Shown: piece after piece, positions 7,650 to 13,406 of the stretch
Numbering within the stretch: position 1 is the stretch's first letter
Layout of the letters: each line of letters starts with the position of its first letter
Assembly: GCA_002314855.1 (NCBI GenBank)
Contig: DCHQ01000072.1
Span: 1-13,406 of the forward strand
Origin: Lachnospiraceae bacterium UBA1748
GTDB taxonomy: Bacteria; Bacillota; Clostridia; Lachnospirales; Lachnospiraceae
Reading direction: 5' to 3'
Length of the DNA stretch: 13,406 nucleotides
The notes under the pieces: model-generated
Seen by the model: only the letters and a program-made list of their open reading frames with translations
What the model was told of the DNA's origin: nothing
Databases searched by the model: none
Program-made: the position numbers and the translations under genes

Positions 7650-7683
7650 CCTAATCAATAATGAATATATAGATAAAATTAAG

Positions 7684-7713
7684 AAAAGCCTGGGATTAGT
7701 TCCCAGGCTTTTT
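7684..7713. terminator. Bidirectional terminator between MATE and GH39 genes
   Basis: AAAAGCCTGGGA (7684-7695) and TCCCAGGCTTTT (7701-7712) form a 12-bp stem with a 5-base loop, with Ts to 7713 on the + strand and a four-base run on the minus strand. It serves the convergent MATE and xylosidase genes. Confidence 0.9.
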
Positions 7714-7727
7714 GTATCCTTTATTAA

Positions 7728-9203
7728 CTAAATGCTAGGACATTTATATCCTCTGTCAGGAGTGAGAGTGGAAGGAGTAATCTCAAAATAGATTACAGAA
7801 TTCTGCTCTGCTGCAACGTCAAAACTAATGTTTCCATTTTCACTGGTTAATCTTGAAGAAGATACGAGAGGCTTAGCGGCATTTCTAAGAAGCTCGGCCT
7901 GAGCATCTGTCAGGCTTCTTGGTTCGCCAAGATCATGCCATATTTTAAGTGGGTTACATGTCTTCTCATCAACAGTATGAGTTATTATGCTGCAGTCCTT
8001 ATCCATATCAATAGTAAATGAAAGAGGAAGAGCATCGCCGCCGTCCTCAAGTGGATTCCAAACTGCGCCTCTTATGACAGCATTGTCATAAGTTATGATG
8101 CTGTTCTTATCTCTATGGATACATTTACCAGTAAGCTGCTTGAAGAACTTAAAGGTGTAGAATGTTGGCTTTGGAATACATCTGTTAGCTACCATTCCGA
8201 AACCACCGTGGAATGGAGCGTAAGGAACGCCTCGCTCCTCAAATATATCACCGAATGTCCAGTATGAATAAGAAGCATTATCATCACCAAGCTGTGAAAG
8301 TTGTCTTGCAATGTAAGCTGCATTTAAGTTGGTATCATGAATAACACAGTCAGGAGTATATGATGTGTTGAATTCTGTTATATGTATTGGAAGTCCCTTG
8401 TATGATTCGAAAGAATCCACGATATTTCTGGTTGTATGAAGATTGTCGAATTTTTCATCAGCGTCTTCAAGTCTTGCGTAAGAGTAGTGACCTTCCATTT
8501 TGTGCTCAAGGGTTGTGTAGTGATGTCTTGTCACAAAGTCTATTGCGAGTTTTTCGTTATTACAGAAAGTCATAAATTCGCGAATCCAGCGTTCGTCGTC
8601 TACGCCGCATATAGCAGGTCCACCTACCTTGTAGTTCTTATTAAGAGCTTTGATAGCATTGAAGGTGTACTTAAAGAGATTGAAGTACTCATCCATATCG
8701 GCATCCTTCCAGAAGCCAGGAAGATTAGGCTCGTTCCATACTTCTATAGGCCAGGTAACGACTTCGTCTTCACCATAGCGCTCAGCAAGGTGGCTAAGAG
8801 TAGCACATACAAGATCACACCATGCATCATAGCTCTTAGGAGGTGTGACATTACCCTTCCAGTAGAAGATGGCCTGGTCGCCGCTACCAAGCCTTTTAGG
8901 CATAAAACCAAGCTCAAGGAAAGGCTTAAGACCAAGCCTTCTATATGAATCCATTACAAGGTCTAAATAGGTGAAGTTGTATTCAACAATAGTTTCGCCA
9001 TCTACCTCATATTCATGGTAGATAGACATATCATCGTGAAAAAGACCATGGCCTCTTATATGAGAGAAGCCGATTTCATTTTGAACAAGCTCAAGCTGAT
9101 CAAGATATTCTTTCTGAAGTGCAAGTCCCATTCTTCCAGTACCCACACAGTAATCTACTTTGTTGTTAAAAGGTACTTCATTAGCAAGTTTTACATTAAT
9201 CAT
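7728..9203 (-). CDS. xynB: Glycoside hydrolase family 39, beta-xylosidase
   Basis: A 491-residue retaining glycosidase of family GH39 that removes xylose from the non-reducing end of xylo-oligosaccharides. The catalytic (beta/alpha)8 barrel holds the acid/base E158 in EVWNEPN and the nucleophile E277 in HITEFNTSY, at nearly the same numbers as in the characterised Thermoanaerobacterium XynB (E160, E277). The barrel is followed by a beta-sandwich domain from about residue 355. Length is typical (about 500). No signal peptide is present, so it acts in the cytoplasm on imported oligosaccharides; no transporter is adjacent. The ATG is preceded by an excellent AAAGGGGGA. The acyltransferase gene lies 87 bases upstream on the same strand, with no clear terminator between. 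Other GH39 activities, such as alpha-L-iduronidase, are unlikely. Confidence 0.93.
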   Translation of the reverse strand: MINVKLANEVPFNNKVDYCVGTGRMGLALQKEYLDQLELVQNEIGFSHIRGHGLFHDDMSIYHEYEVDGETIVEYNFTYLDLVMDSYRRLGLKPFLELGFMPKRLGSGDQAIFYWKGNVTPPKSYDAWCDLVCATLSHLAERYGEDEVVTWPIEVWNEPNLPGFWKDADMDEYFNLFKYTFNAIKALNKNYKVGGPAICGVDDERWIREFMTFCNNEKLAIDFVTRHHYTTLEHKMEGHYSYARLEDADEKFDNLHTTRNIVDSFESYKGLPIHITEFNTSYTPDCVIHDTNLNAAYIARQLSQLGDDNASYSYWTFGDIFEERGVPYAPFHGGFGMVANRCIPKPTFYTFKFFKQLTGKCIHRDKNSIITYDNAVIRGAVWNPLEDGGDALPLSFTIDMDKDCSIITHTVDEKTCNPLKIWHDLGEPRSLTDAQAELLRNAAKPLVSSSRLTSENGNISFDVAAEQNSVIYFEITPSTLTPDRGYKCPSI

Positions 9204-9232
9204 GGTTGTCCCCCTTTTGTATTATTAGTTTG

Positions 9233-9238
9233 ATTATA
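9233..9238 (-). promoter_or_regulatory. Possible -10 box for the GH39 gene
   Basis: A perfect TATAAT on the minus strand (9238-9233) lies 29 bases upstream of the GH39 start codon. The matching -35 position (TAGATT) is poor. The region is very AT-rich, so chance occurrence is possible and read-through from the acyltransferase gene is an alternative. Confidence 0.35.
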
Positions 9239-9290
9239 TATTTTATAATAGTATTAATCTATGCACTTATTGGTTTGTTGTGGTCATTTA

Positions 9291-10454
9291 TCATTTATTA
9301 TTGGCCGGTTTAGATAGTAGAGAGGTAACCTTCTTAACAATAAAGGTAAGTACTATTGAAGTTAATAGTGATAAAAGAACTATAACCACATAGTACACTA
9401 CAGGGATATGAATAAAGCTAAGAAGCTTTGGGCCAAGAAGCGCTACAAAATGAAGATGCGTGAACCATATAAATGTAGAATGCTTCCCAAGGAATCCAAG
9501 TGCCAAACCGACGGGCTTAATATAACCTATTATAGTTAGCAGCGACATTACAAGAATTGGCACCATAATAAAATCAAGGGAAGCATACGCTGGATTGTCG
9601 CCTGCAAGAAGTGAGCGCACTACGAAGATGATAATTAACGATAATATACTGCTTATAAGATGAAGTAGAACATGCTTGTTATGTAATTTGTCCCATATAC
9701 GCTCGTAGATTCTGAATCGACTAAAAAGGTATCCAATAAACATGCAGGCAGCAAATGAAGGCATCAAAAGCTGCTTTATGGCATATACAAAAATTGATAA
9801 GCTAGGTGATGGCAGCAGTATAAGGATTACAAATAAGAATAAAGCAAGCGTAGTAGCAATTCCGCTTATTAGTATAGATACTAAGATATCCATTTTCTTA
9901 CGGTTCTTTTCACCGAATAATAGTTCAAAGAACATATGGATAATAGGAAAGAACAAAAGCATTGATGCATAAAATGGTAAATACCATACAGTGCCATCAT
10001 AGGTCGAAAGCGCATTCCATGAACCAGGAATCATATGATTAACGGCAAGAATATTATGAATAATGGCTGATATGCTGGATATAGAGTGAGGATTTACTCC
10101 AGTCAGGTATTCTATGGGAGCTATAATAATAAAGGAAAGAATATATAGACCATATAAAGAAAGTATATGTTTTGAGGCATAAGCGTAGGCATTTAAGGTA
10201 AAGCTCCGAGTGCCAGTGGCAGTAGAGTTTATACGGTCATAAGATTTATATAAAGAATAGCCTGTTATAAATGCGAAGAGTCCTACGCAGATTTTTCCGA
10301 AATAAGCCAGCTTAGTAGTGAATTCTGGAATAAAAAAATGAAGAGCTTCATTAGGTGCTGTACCAGTTAGAAGAAAAAGGTGATGATAAACCATTAATAA
10401 AATGGCAACACCTTTAATAATCCTAGATTGTTCCTTGGTAATTCCAGCAGACAC
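9291..10454 (-). CDS. Membrane acyltransferase, acyltransferase-3 family (start at GTG)
   Basis: A 387-residue integral membrane protein of the acyltransferase-3 family, which transfers acyl groups (often acetyl or succinyl) to sugars of surface polysaccharides, cell wall or glycolipids. The N-terminal signature KGVAILLMVYHHLF, with the essential-type His pair, is followed by about ten hydrophobic segments. FIWFTHLHFV, near the end of the protein, is also typical. The preferred start is GTG at 10454: GGAGG (10467-10463) is 8 bases upstream. The longer in-frame candidates at 10469 (ATG, part of ATGGAGG) and 10487 (GTG) have no ribosome binding site, and the latter falls in the probable promoter. 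The substrate is unknown; no polysaccharide gene cluster surrounds it. Confidence 0.85.
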   Translation of the reverse strand: MSAGITKEQSRIIKGVAILLMVYHHLFLLTGTAPNEALHFFIPEFTTKLAYFGKICVGLFAFITGYSLYKSYDRINSTATGTRSFTLNAYAYASKHILSLYGLYILSFIIIAPIEYLTGVNPHSISSISAIIHNILAVNHMIPGSWNALSTYDGTVWYLPFYASMLLFFPIIHMFFELLFGEKNRKKMDILVSILISGIATTLALFLFVILILLPSPSLSIFVYAIKQLLMPSFAACMFIGYLFSRFRIYERIWDKLHNKHVLLHLISSILSLIIIFVVRSLLAGDNPAYASLDFIMVPILVMSLLTIIGYIKPVGLALGFLGKHSTFIWFTHLHFVALLGPKLLSFIHIPVVYYVVIVLLSLLTSIVLTFIVKKVTSLLSKPANNK

Positions 10455-10477
10455 TAAGCTTCCCTCCATAATAATTA

Positions 10478-10486
10478 ATATTAACA
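10478..10486 (-). promoter_or_regulatory. Possible extended -10 promoter of the acyltransferase gene
   Basis: On the minus strand TGTTAATAT (10486-10478) is an extended -10 element with a 4-of-6 core, and a weak TTGTTT stands 17 bases upstream of the core. A start near 10471 would leave a leader of about 17 bases carrying GGAGG and the GTG start. The sequence is AT-rich, so support is modest. Confidence 0.35.
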
Positions 10487-10552
10487 CCAGGAAATATTAA
10501 AAACAATTAATCAAATAAATAAGATAAATATAAATAGAGAGGCAAAAATGTT

Positions 10553-10581
10553 TTTACTTATAACGCAGCATTTTATATAAT
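10553..10581 (+). promoter_or_regulatory. Promoter of the Asn/Gln-rich membrane protein gene
   Basis: TTTACT (10553-10558, 4 of 6) and a perfect TATAAT (10576-10581) are separated by 17 bases. Transcription would begin near 10588, about 40 bases before the ATG at 10627. It drives the two-gene unit 10627-11965. Confidence 0.6.
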
Positions 10582-10626
10582 AAACAATGTTAAGGATTTA
10601 CAAAAAGGGAAGATAGGAAAATCGAT

Positions 10627-11136
10627 ATGGATAATAATCAGAATATGAATCAAGATAATACAGAGAATCAGAATAATCAAATGATTCCAAACGGTACTGT
10701 TAATATAGACGGTCAGGAGTTCAAGGCATATTTTCCAGAGCAAGGGCAGCAGGCTCAGAATGTACCACCTCAGAATCAGGTGAATAAAAAATATATAAGT
10801 CCAGAGGATAAAAAGAGCGCCAATATATTATGTATTATTTCCGTGCTATGCTTTTTTGCTGTTCCTTCAGTTCTGGCAGCATTAATGGAACTTGTTCATA
10901 ATATCAATTATGATATTTATGATGTTTTTGACCATATAGCAAGCTCAGTAAGCGTTGCATCATTTATTGTGGCAATGACACTCATGATTCTTGTAAGAGT
11001 TAAATATCCTAACAGTGTATTTGGCAAGGTGCTTATGTGGTTATATATAGCAGTTATTGTACTTGCTGTTATAGGATTTTTCTTTTTGCTAGCTTTTATA
11101 TATATATTGTGTTCTGGATGCCGCGGAATGGGTTGA
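10627..11136 (+). CDS. Asn/Gln-rich small membrane protein, function unknown
   Basis: A 169-residue protein of no recognised function. The first ~58 residues are hydrophilic and strongly Asn/Gln-rich: 12 of the first 18 residues are N or Q, and another Q/P/N-rich patch lies at 39-52. This tail is probably disordered. Three hydrophobic segments follow at about 65-88, 104-124 and 132-162, then a short C-terminal tail with two Cys (CSGCRGMG). The layout resembles the many small Lachnospiraceae and clostridial proteins that join a low-complexity tail to a membrane bundle. AGGAAA lies 9 bases before the ATG and a promoter is visible upstream. The stop codon is one base before the GTG of the next gene, so translation of the two is coupled. 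Confidence 0.75.
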   Translation: MDNNQNMNQDNTENQNNQMIPNGTVNIDGQEFKAYFPEQGQQAQNVPPQNQVNKKYISPEDKKSANILCIISVLCFFAVPSVLAALMELVHNINYDIYDVFDHIASSVSVASFIVAMTLMILVRVKYPNSVFGKVLMWLYIAVIVLAVIGFFFLLAFIYILCSGCRGMG

Positions 11137-11137
11137 T

Positions 11138-11965
11138 GTGAGACTTATGAATATTTCGCTTTACGACCAGTTAAAAGAACTTACGAATATTCCAGGCGCA
11201 TATGATAAATGGCAGCAGTATAGAAGAGAACTCACTGACATTATAATAGAAGAGTGCCCTACTGGCAGTGTGCTTATAGTTGGAGCTGGTCAGTGCAATG
11301 ATATTGATATTGCTAAGATGTCCAGACATTTTGATAAGGTTACACTTTTTGATAGAGAGTTGCCGGATAACTCGCTAGCTAGTGGACTAGATAACGTTAC
11401 TTATATATATGGAGATATTCTTGGTATATCCGATGATTCATATAGGAAGCTATGCGAAGAGGTCCAGGATTATATAGCTTTTAACATGAATCGATTCAAT
11501 ATGGAAGCTTTTGCTGATAGATATATTTCTTTAATAGAAGATATGTATACAAATGCCTGTCCTGATATTCCATTTACGACTAATAGCTATGATAGTGTGG
11601 TATGCGTAGGTGTTCACTCCCAGGTCAATAACATGCTGGCGTGGATGTGGGAGGCTTACGAAAGTGCATTAGGACAGCACGATAAAAGAGTGCACCAGTA
11701 TATATCTGGTCAGAATAATAGAATTATACAGTCTTTTAACGACAGACTTTTTGATATTGCTGGTAAGCATATTATTATAGGTGCTGAGCAGGGAAGAGCT
11801 GGAACTAATGGCGCAGTAGAAGGCGCACATCAGTGCATACTTGATATACAGAGAAGGATTAATGAGTATAGCTATATAGATGTTAATCTGGCATTAATCG
11901 ACTGGCCATTTGATGTTGACCGGGATATTATATATCAAATGTTGATAGCTTCTGTGCCAGTATAA
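11138..11965 (+). CDS. Rossmann-fold, methyltransferase-like protein of unknown function
   Basis: A 275-residue cytosolic protein. It has one clear nucleotide-binding signature, GSVLIVGAGQCNDIDI (glycines 49 and 51), followed by a strand ending in an acidic residue (VTLFD, D72) and then VTYIYGDI. This is the layout of motifs I to III of class I methyltransferases. The middle and end (for example GAEQGRAGTNGAVEGAHQC near residue 225) match nothing recognised, so enzymatic activity is unproven. GTG at 11138 is preferred, with GGAA about 9 bases upstream; ATG at 11147 is the alternative and would remove three residues. The gene starts one base after the stop of the membrane protein gene, indicating reinitiation and possibly a joint function. 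No clear terminator follows before the carB leader. Confidence 0.65.
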   Translation: MRLMNISLYDQLKELTNIPGAYDKWQQYRRELTDIIIEECPTGSVLIVGAGQCNDIDIAKMSRHFDKVTLFDRELPDNSLASGLDNVTYIYGDILGISDDSYRKLCEEVQDYIAFNMNRFNMEAFADRYISLIEDMYTNACPDIPFTTNSYDSVVCVGVHSQVNNMLAWMWEAYESALGQHDKRVHQYISGQNNRIIQSFNDRLFDIAGKHIIIGAEQGRAGTNGAVEGAHQCILDIQRRINEYSYIDVNLALIDWPFDVDRDIIYQMLIASVPV

Positions 11966-12051
11966 GCAGAGTAAGTAGCCTGTTATATCATATATTGTGT
12001 GGGCGATTATTAATTCAACAATATTTAGTGGATTCTGGGCGAGAAATTTTG

Positions 12052-12103
12052 TATAATTTTATATGCAAAATAACTTGCATTTTATTAGTTGATAAACTAT
12101 TAT
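12052..12103 (+). promoter_or_regulatory. Candidate promoters for the carB leader transcript
   Basis: Two candidates lie in the AT-rich stretch before the leader peptide. One is a perfect TATAAT at 12052-12057 with no good -35. The other is TATTAT at 12098-12103 (5 of 6), placed 17 bases after TTGCAT (12075-12080). Either would give a leader RNA that includes the 12135-12233 reading frame. The sequence does not decide between them. Confidence 0.45.
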
Positions 12104-12120
12104 ATAAAAAGTTAAGTCTT

Positions 12121-12126
12121 AGGGAG
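12121..12126 (+). promoter_or_regulatory. Ribosome binding site of the carB leader peptide
   Basis: AGGGAG lies 8 bases before the ATG at 12135. It is a strong match to the Shine-Dalgarno consensus at ideal spacing, and it is the main reason to treat the 32-codon reading frame as translated. Confidence 0.75.
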
Positions 12127-12134
12127 AAATGACA

Positions 12135-12233
12135 ATGAAGAATTGCATGGTACAAGAACTTCATAAAGGGACAGCAGTTAAAGTGATGGGCACTGTTTCC
12201 ATTTCTCTATTTGATTTATATTTGGTAGGTTAA
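12135..12233 (+). CDS. Leader peptide of carB (32 residues)
   Basis: A 32-codon reading frame starting MKNCMVQELHK and ending FDLYLVG, with a strong AGGGAG 8 bases before its ATG. Its stop TAA (12231-12233) overlaps the first bases of the attenuator hairpin, so a ribosome finishing the peptide would cover the hairpin's 5' arm. There are no arginine codons and no run of any one amino-acid codon, so stalling on a scarce amino acid is unlikely to be the signal. The second half of the coding sequence is T-rich: 19 of 30 bases at 12194-12223 are T. This suggests its RNA sequence matters through RNA polymerase pausing at low UTP, as in the PyrL leader of enterobacterial pyrBI. The peptide itself is probably not functional. 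Confidence 0.7.
   Translation: MKNCMVQELHKGTAVKVMGTVSISLFDLYLVG
12168..12199 (+). promoter_or_regulatory. Possible pause hairpin in the carB leader
   Basis: GGGACAG (12168-12174) can pair with CTGTTTC (12193-12199), forming 7 bp including two G-U pairs, just before the U-rich tract. In pyrBI a hairpin precedes the UTP-sensitive pause region in the same way. Alternative pairings exist here (for example AGTG with CACT at 12182-12194), so the exact structure is uncertain. Confidence 0.35.
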
Positions 12234-12269
12234 CTATTCATTGATTTATTTAATGAATAGTTTTTTTTT
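12232..12269 (+). terminator. Transcription attenuator before carB
   Basis: AACTATTCATT (12232-12242) and AATGAATAGTT (12252-12262) form a perfect 11-bp stem with a 9-base loop, followed by an unbroken run of nine Ts (12261-12269). The carB ribosome binding site begins within a base or two of the T run, so no promoter can fit between, and carB expression requires read-through. The leader stop codon touches the 5' arm, which allows control by a translating ribosome. Confidence 0.88.
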
Positions 12270-12270
12270 G

Positions 12271-12278
12271 AGGAGGAG
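12271..12278 (+). promoter_or_regulatory. Ribosome binding site of carB
   Basis: AGGAGGAG directly after the attenuator T run gives a full Shine-Dalgarno match with suitable spacing to the ATG at 12284. Confidence 0.85.
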
Positions 12279-12283
12279 AAAAA

Positions 12284-13406
12284 ATGCCAAAGAGAACAGA
12301 TATCAACAAGGTATTGATTATTGGATCTGGTCCAATAGTTATCGGTCAGGCTTGTGAGTTCGACTATTCAGGAACTCAGGCATGTAAGGCTTTAAAGAAG
12401 CTTGGTTATGAAATTGTACTTGTGAATTCCAATCCAGCTACAATCATGACAGACCCAGAGACAGCTGATGTAACATACATCGAGCCACTTAACGTAAACA
12501 GATTAGAGCAGATTATTGCGAAGGAAAGACCAGATGCTTTACTTCCAAACCTCGGAGGACAGTCAGGACTTAATCTTTGTGAGTCACTTTACAAGGCAGG
12601 TATCCTTGATAAGTATGGTGTAAAGGTTATCGGTGTTCAGGTTGATGCTATCGAGCGTGGTGAGGACCGTATCGAGTTCAAGAACACAATGGATGAGCTT
12701 GGTATCGAGATGGCAGCATCTGAGATTTCATATAATGTAGATGAAGCTCTTGCTATAGCAGATAAGCTTGGTTATCCAGTAGTACTTCGTCCAGCATATA
12801 CAATGGGTGGTACTGGTGGTGGTATCGTATATAACAAGGAAGAGCTTAAGGTTGTTGCAGAGAGAGGTTTCCAGGCTTCACTCGTTGGCCAGGTACTTGT
12901 AGAGGAGTACATTGGTGGATGGGAAGAGCTCGAGCTCGAAGTTGTAAGAGACTGCGAAGGAAACATGATTACAGTATGTTTCATCGAGAACATTGACCCT
13001 GTTGGTGTTCATACAGGTGATTCATTCTGTTCGGCTCCTATGCTTACAATTCCAGAAGACGTTCAGAAGGAACTCCAGAGACAGGCATATAAGATTGTAG
13101 ATAAGGTACAGGTTATCGGTGGTACTAACGTACAGTTCGCTCGTAATACACAGACAGGTAGAGTAGTAGTTATCGAGATTAACCCAAGAACATCAAGATC
13201 TTCAGCACTTGCTTCTAAGGCAACAGGTTTCCCTATCGCTTTAGTATCAGCTATGCTTGCAACAGGACTTACACTTAAGGATATTGAGTGTGGTAAGTAT
13301 GGTACACTTGATAAGTATGTTCCAGACGGAGATTATGTAGTTATTAAGTTCGCTCGTTGGGCATTTGAGAAGTTCAAGGGCGTAGAGGATAAGCTTGGTA
13401 CTCAGA
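12284..13406 (+). CDS. carB: Carbamoyl-phosphate synthase large subunit, N-terminal part (3' end outside window)
   Basis: The first 374 codons of a protein whose family is usually about 1,070 residues. With the glutaminase subunit CarA it makes carbamoyl phosphate from bicarbonate, ammonia released from glutamine, and two ATP, feeding pyrimidine and arginine synthesis. The opening MPKRTDINKVLIIGSGPIVI continues into the conserved GQACEFDYSGTQACKAL and VNSNPATIMTDPE. The first ATP-grasp domain follows, with the glycine loop YTMGGTGGG, the metal-binding VIEINPRTSRSSALASKATG and then FEKFKG. The start is certain from the strong AGGAGGAG and family alignment. Codon use is of the highly expressed type, like gdhA. 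No carA lies upstream; the neighbour is an unrelated gene. Expression is probably controlled by the attenuator directly in front. Confidence 0.96.
   Translation, partial: MPKRTDINKVLIIGSGPIVIGQACEFDYSGTQACKALKKLGYEIVLVNSNPATIMTDPETADVTYIEPLNVNRLEQIIAKERPDALLPNLGGQSGLNLCESLYKAGILDKYGVKVIGVQVDAIERGEDRIEFKNTMDELGIEMAASEISYNVDEALAIADKLGYPVVLRPAYTMGGTGGGIVYNKEELKVVAERGFQASLVGQVLVEEYIGGWEELELEVVRDCEGNMITVCFIENIDPVGVHTGDSFCSAPMLTIPEDVQKELQRQAYKIVDKVQVIGGTNVQFARNTQTGRVVVIEINPRTSRSSALASKATGFPIALVSAMLATGLTLKDIECGKYGTLDKYVPDGDYVVIKFARWAFEKFKGVEDKLGTQ

Noticed and set aside
8436..8948. 170-codon open frame on the + strand opposite the GH39 gene
   Set aside because: It lies wholly antisense to a gene with a complete GH39 catalytic domain, has no ribosome binding site and its translation resembles no family. 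It is a frame shadow.
11992..12024. Possible terminator after the Rossmann-fold gene
   Set aside because: ATATTGT / ACAATAT can pair, but the stem is only 7 AT-rich base pairs with a 19-base loop and no T run follows.
12115..12140. Possible PyrR binding loop in the carB leader
   Set aside because: AAGTCTTAGGGAGAAATGAC resembles the PyrR anti-antiterminator only loosely. The conserved GAGAGGCT core is missing, and the GGGAG is explained as the leader peptide's ribosome binding site. No clear antiterminator/anti-antiterminator pair was found.
12135..12233. Arginine-sensing leader peptide
   Set aside because: carB also serves arginine synthesis, but the 32 codons contain no arginine codon and no cluster of any single amino acid.
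12772..12993. 73-codon minus-strand frame inside carB
   Set aside because: Low-complexity, Ser/Thr/Pro-rich translation with no ribosome binding site, antisense to the conserved ATP-grasp region of carB.

Overview
The window looks like chromosomal DNA from an AT-rich, low-GC Gram-positive anaerobe, most likely a gut or rumen member of the Lachnospiraceae (Butyrivibrio / Pseudobutyrivibrio / Roseburia type). This is inferred from strong GGAGG ribosome binding sites, many intrinsic terminators, the style of the proteins (Asn/Gln-rich membrane protein, COG2509-type oxidoreductase, intracellular GH39 xylosidase) and codon use. The genus is not established. No mobile element, CRISPR array, tRNA or rRNA was seen.

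Layout. 1-311 is the 3' end of gdhA (NADP-type glutamate dehydrogenase), closed by a strong terminator. 456-1823 is an FAD-dependent dehydrogenase of the uncharacterised COG2509 group with its own promoter. A terminator hairpin then lies only 16 bases before a compact four-gene run on the + strand (1889-5129): an SGNH-fold esterase-like protein, an HD-domain (YfbR-like) nucleotidase, a HAD phosphatase and a SAM-dependent methyltransferase. A bidirectional terminator separates this run from a convergent AraC-family regulator (5192-6064, minus). The regulator is divergent from a MATE efflux transporter (6285-7649). After another bidirectional terminator come two minus-strand genes: a GH39 beta-xylosidase (7728-9203) and, upstream of it, a membrane acyltransferase. 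Divergent from the acyltransferase are an Asn/Gln-rich membrane protein (10627-11136) and a translationally coupled Rossmann-fold protein of unknown function (11138-11965). The window ends in the first third of carB (12284-13406), the large subunit of carbamoyl-phosphate synthase.

The most interesting element is the carB leader (about 12050-12283). It encodes a 32-residue peptide with an excellent ribosome binding site. The second half of that reading frame is U-rich in the mRNA. Its stop codon touches the 5' arm of an 11-bp hairpin that is followed by nine Ts, and the carB ribosome binding site begins directly after those Ts. carB therefore cannot be transcribed without reading through this terminator. 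The peptide has no arginine codons. The layout matches the UTP-sensitive, translation-coupled attenuation known from enterobacterial pyrBI, found here in front of carB in a Firmicute.

Two apparent ATG starts (4347 and 10469) lie inside the sequence ATGGAGG, which is really the ribosome binding site of a downstream TTG or GTG start. The starts given here take this into account.
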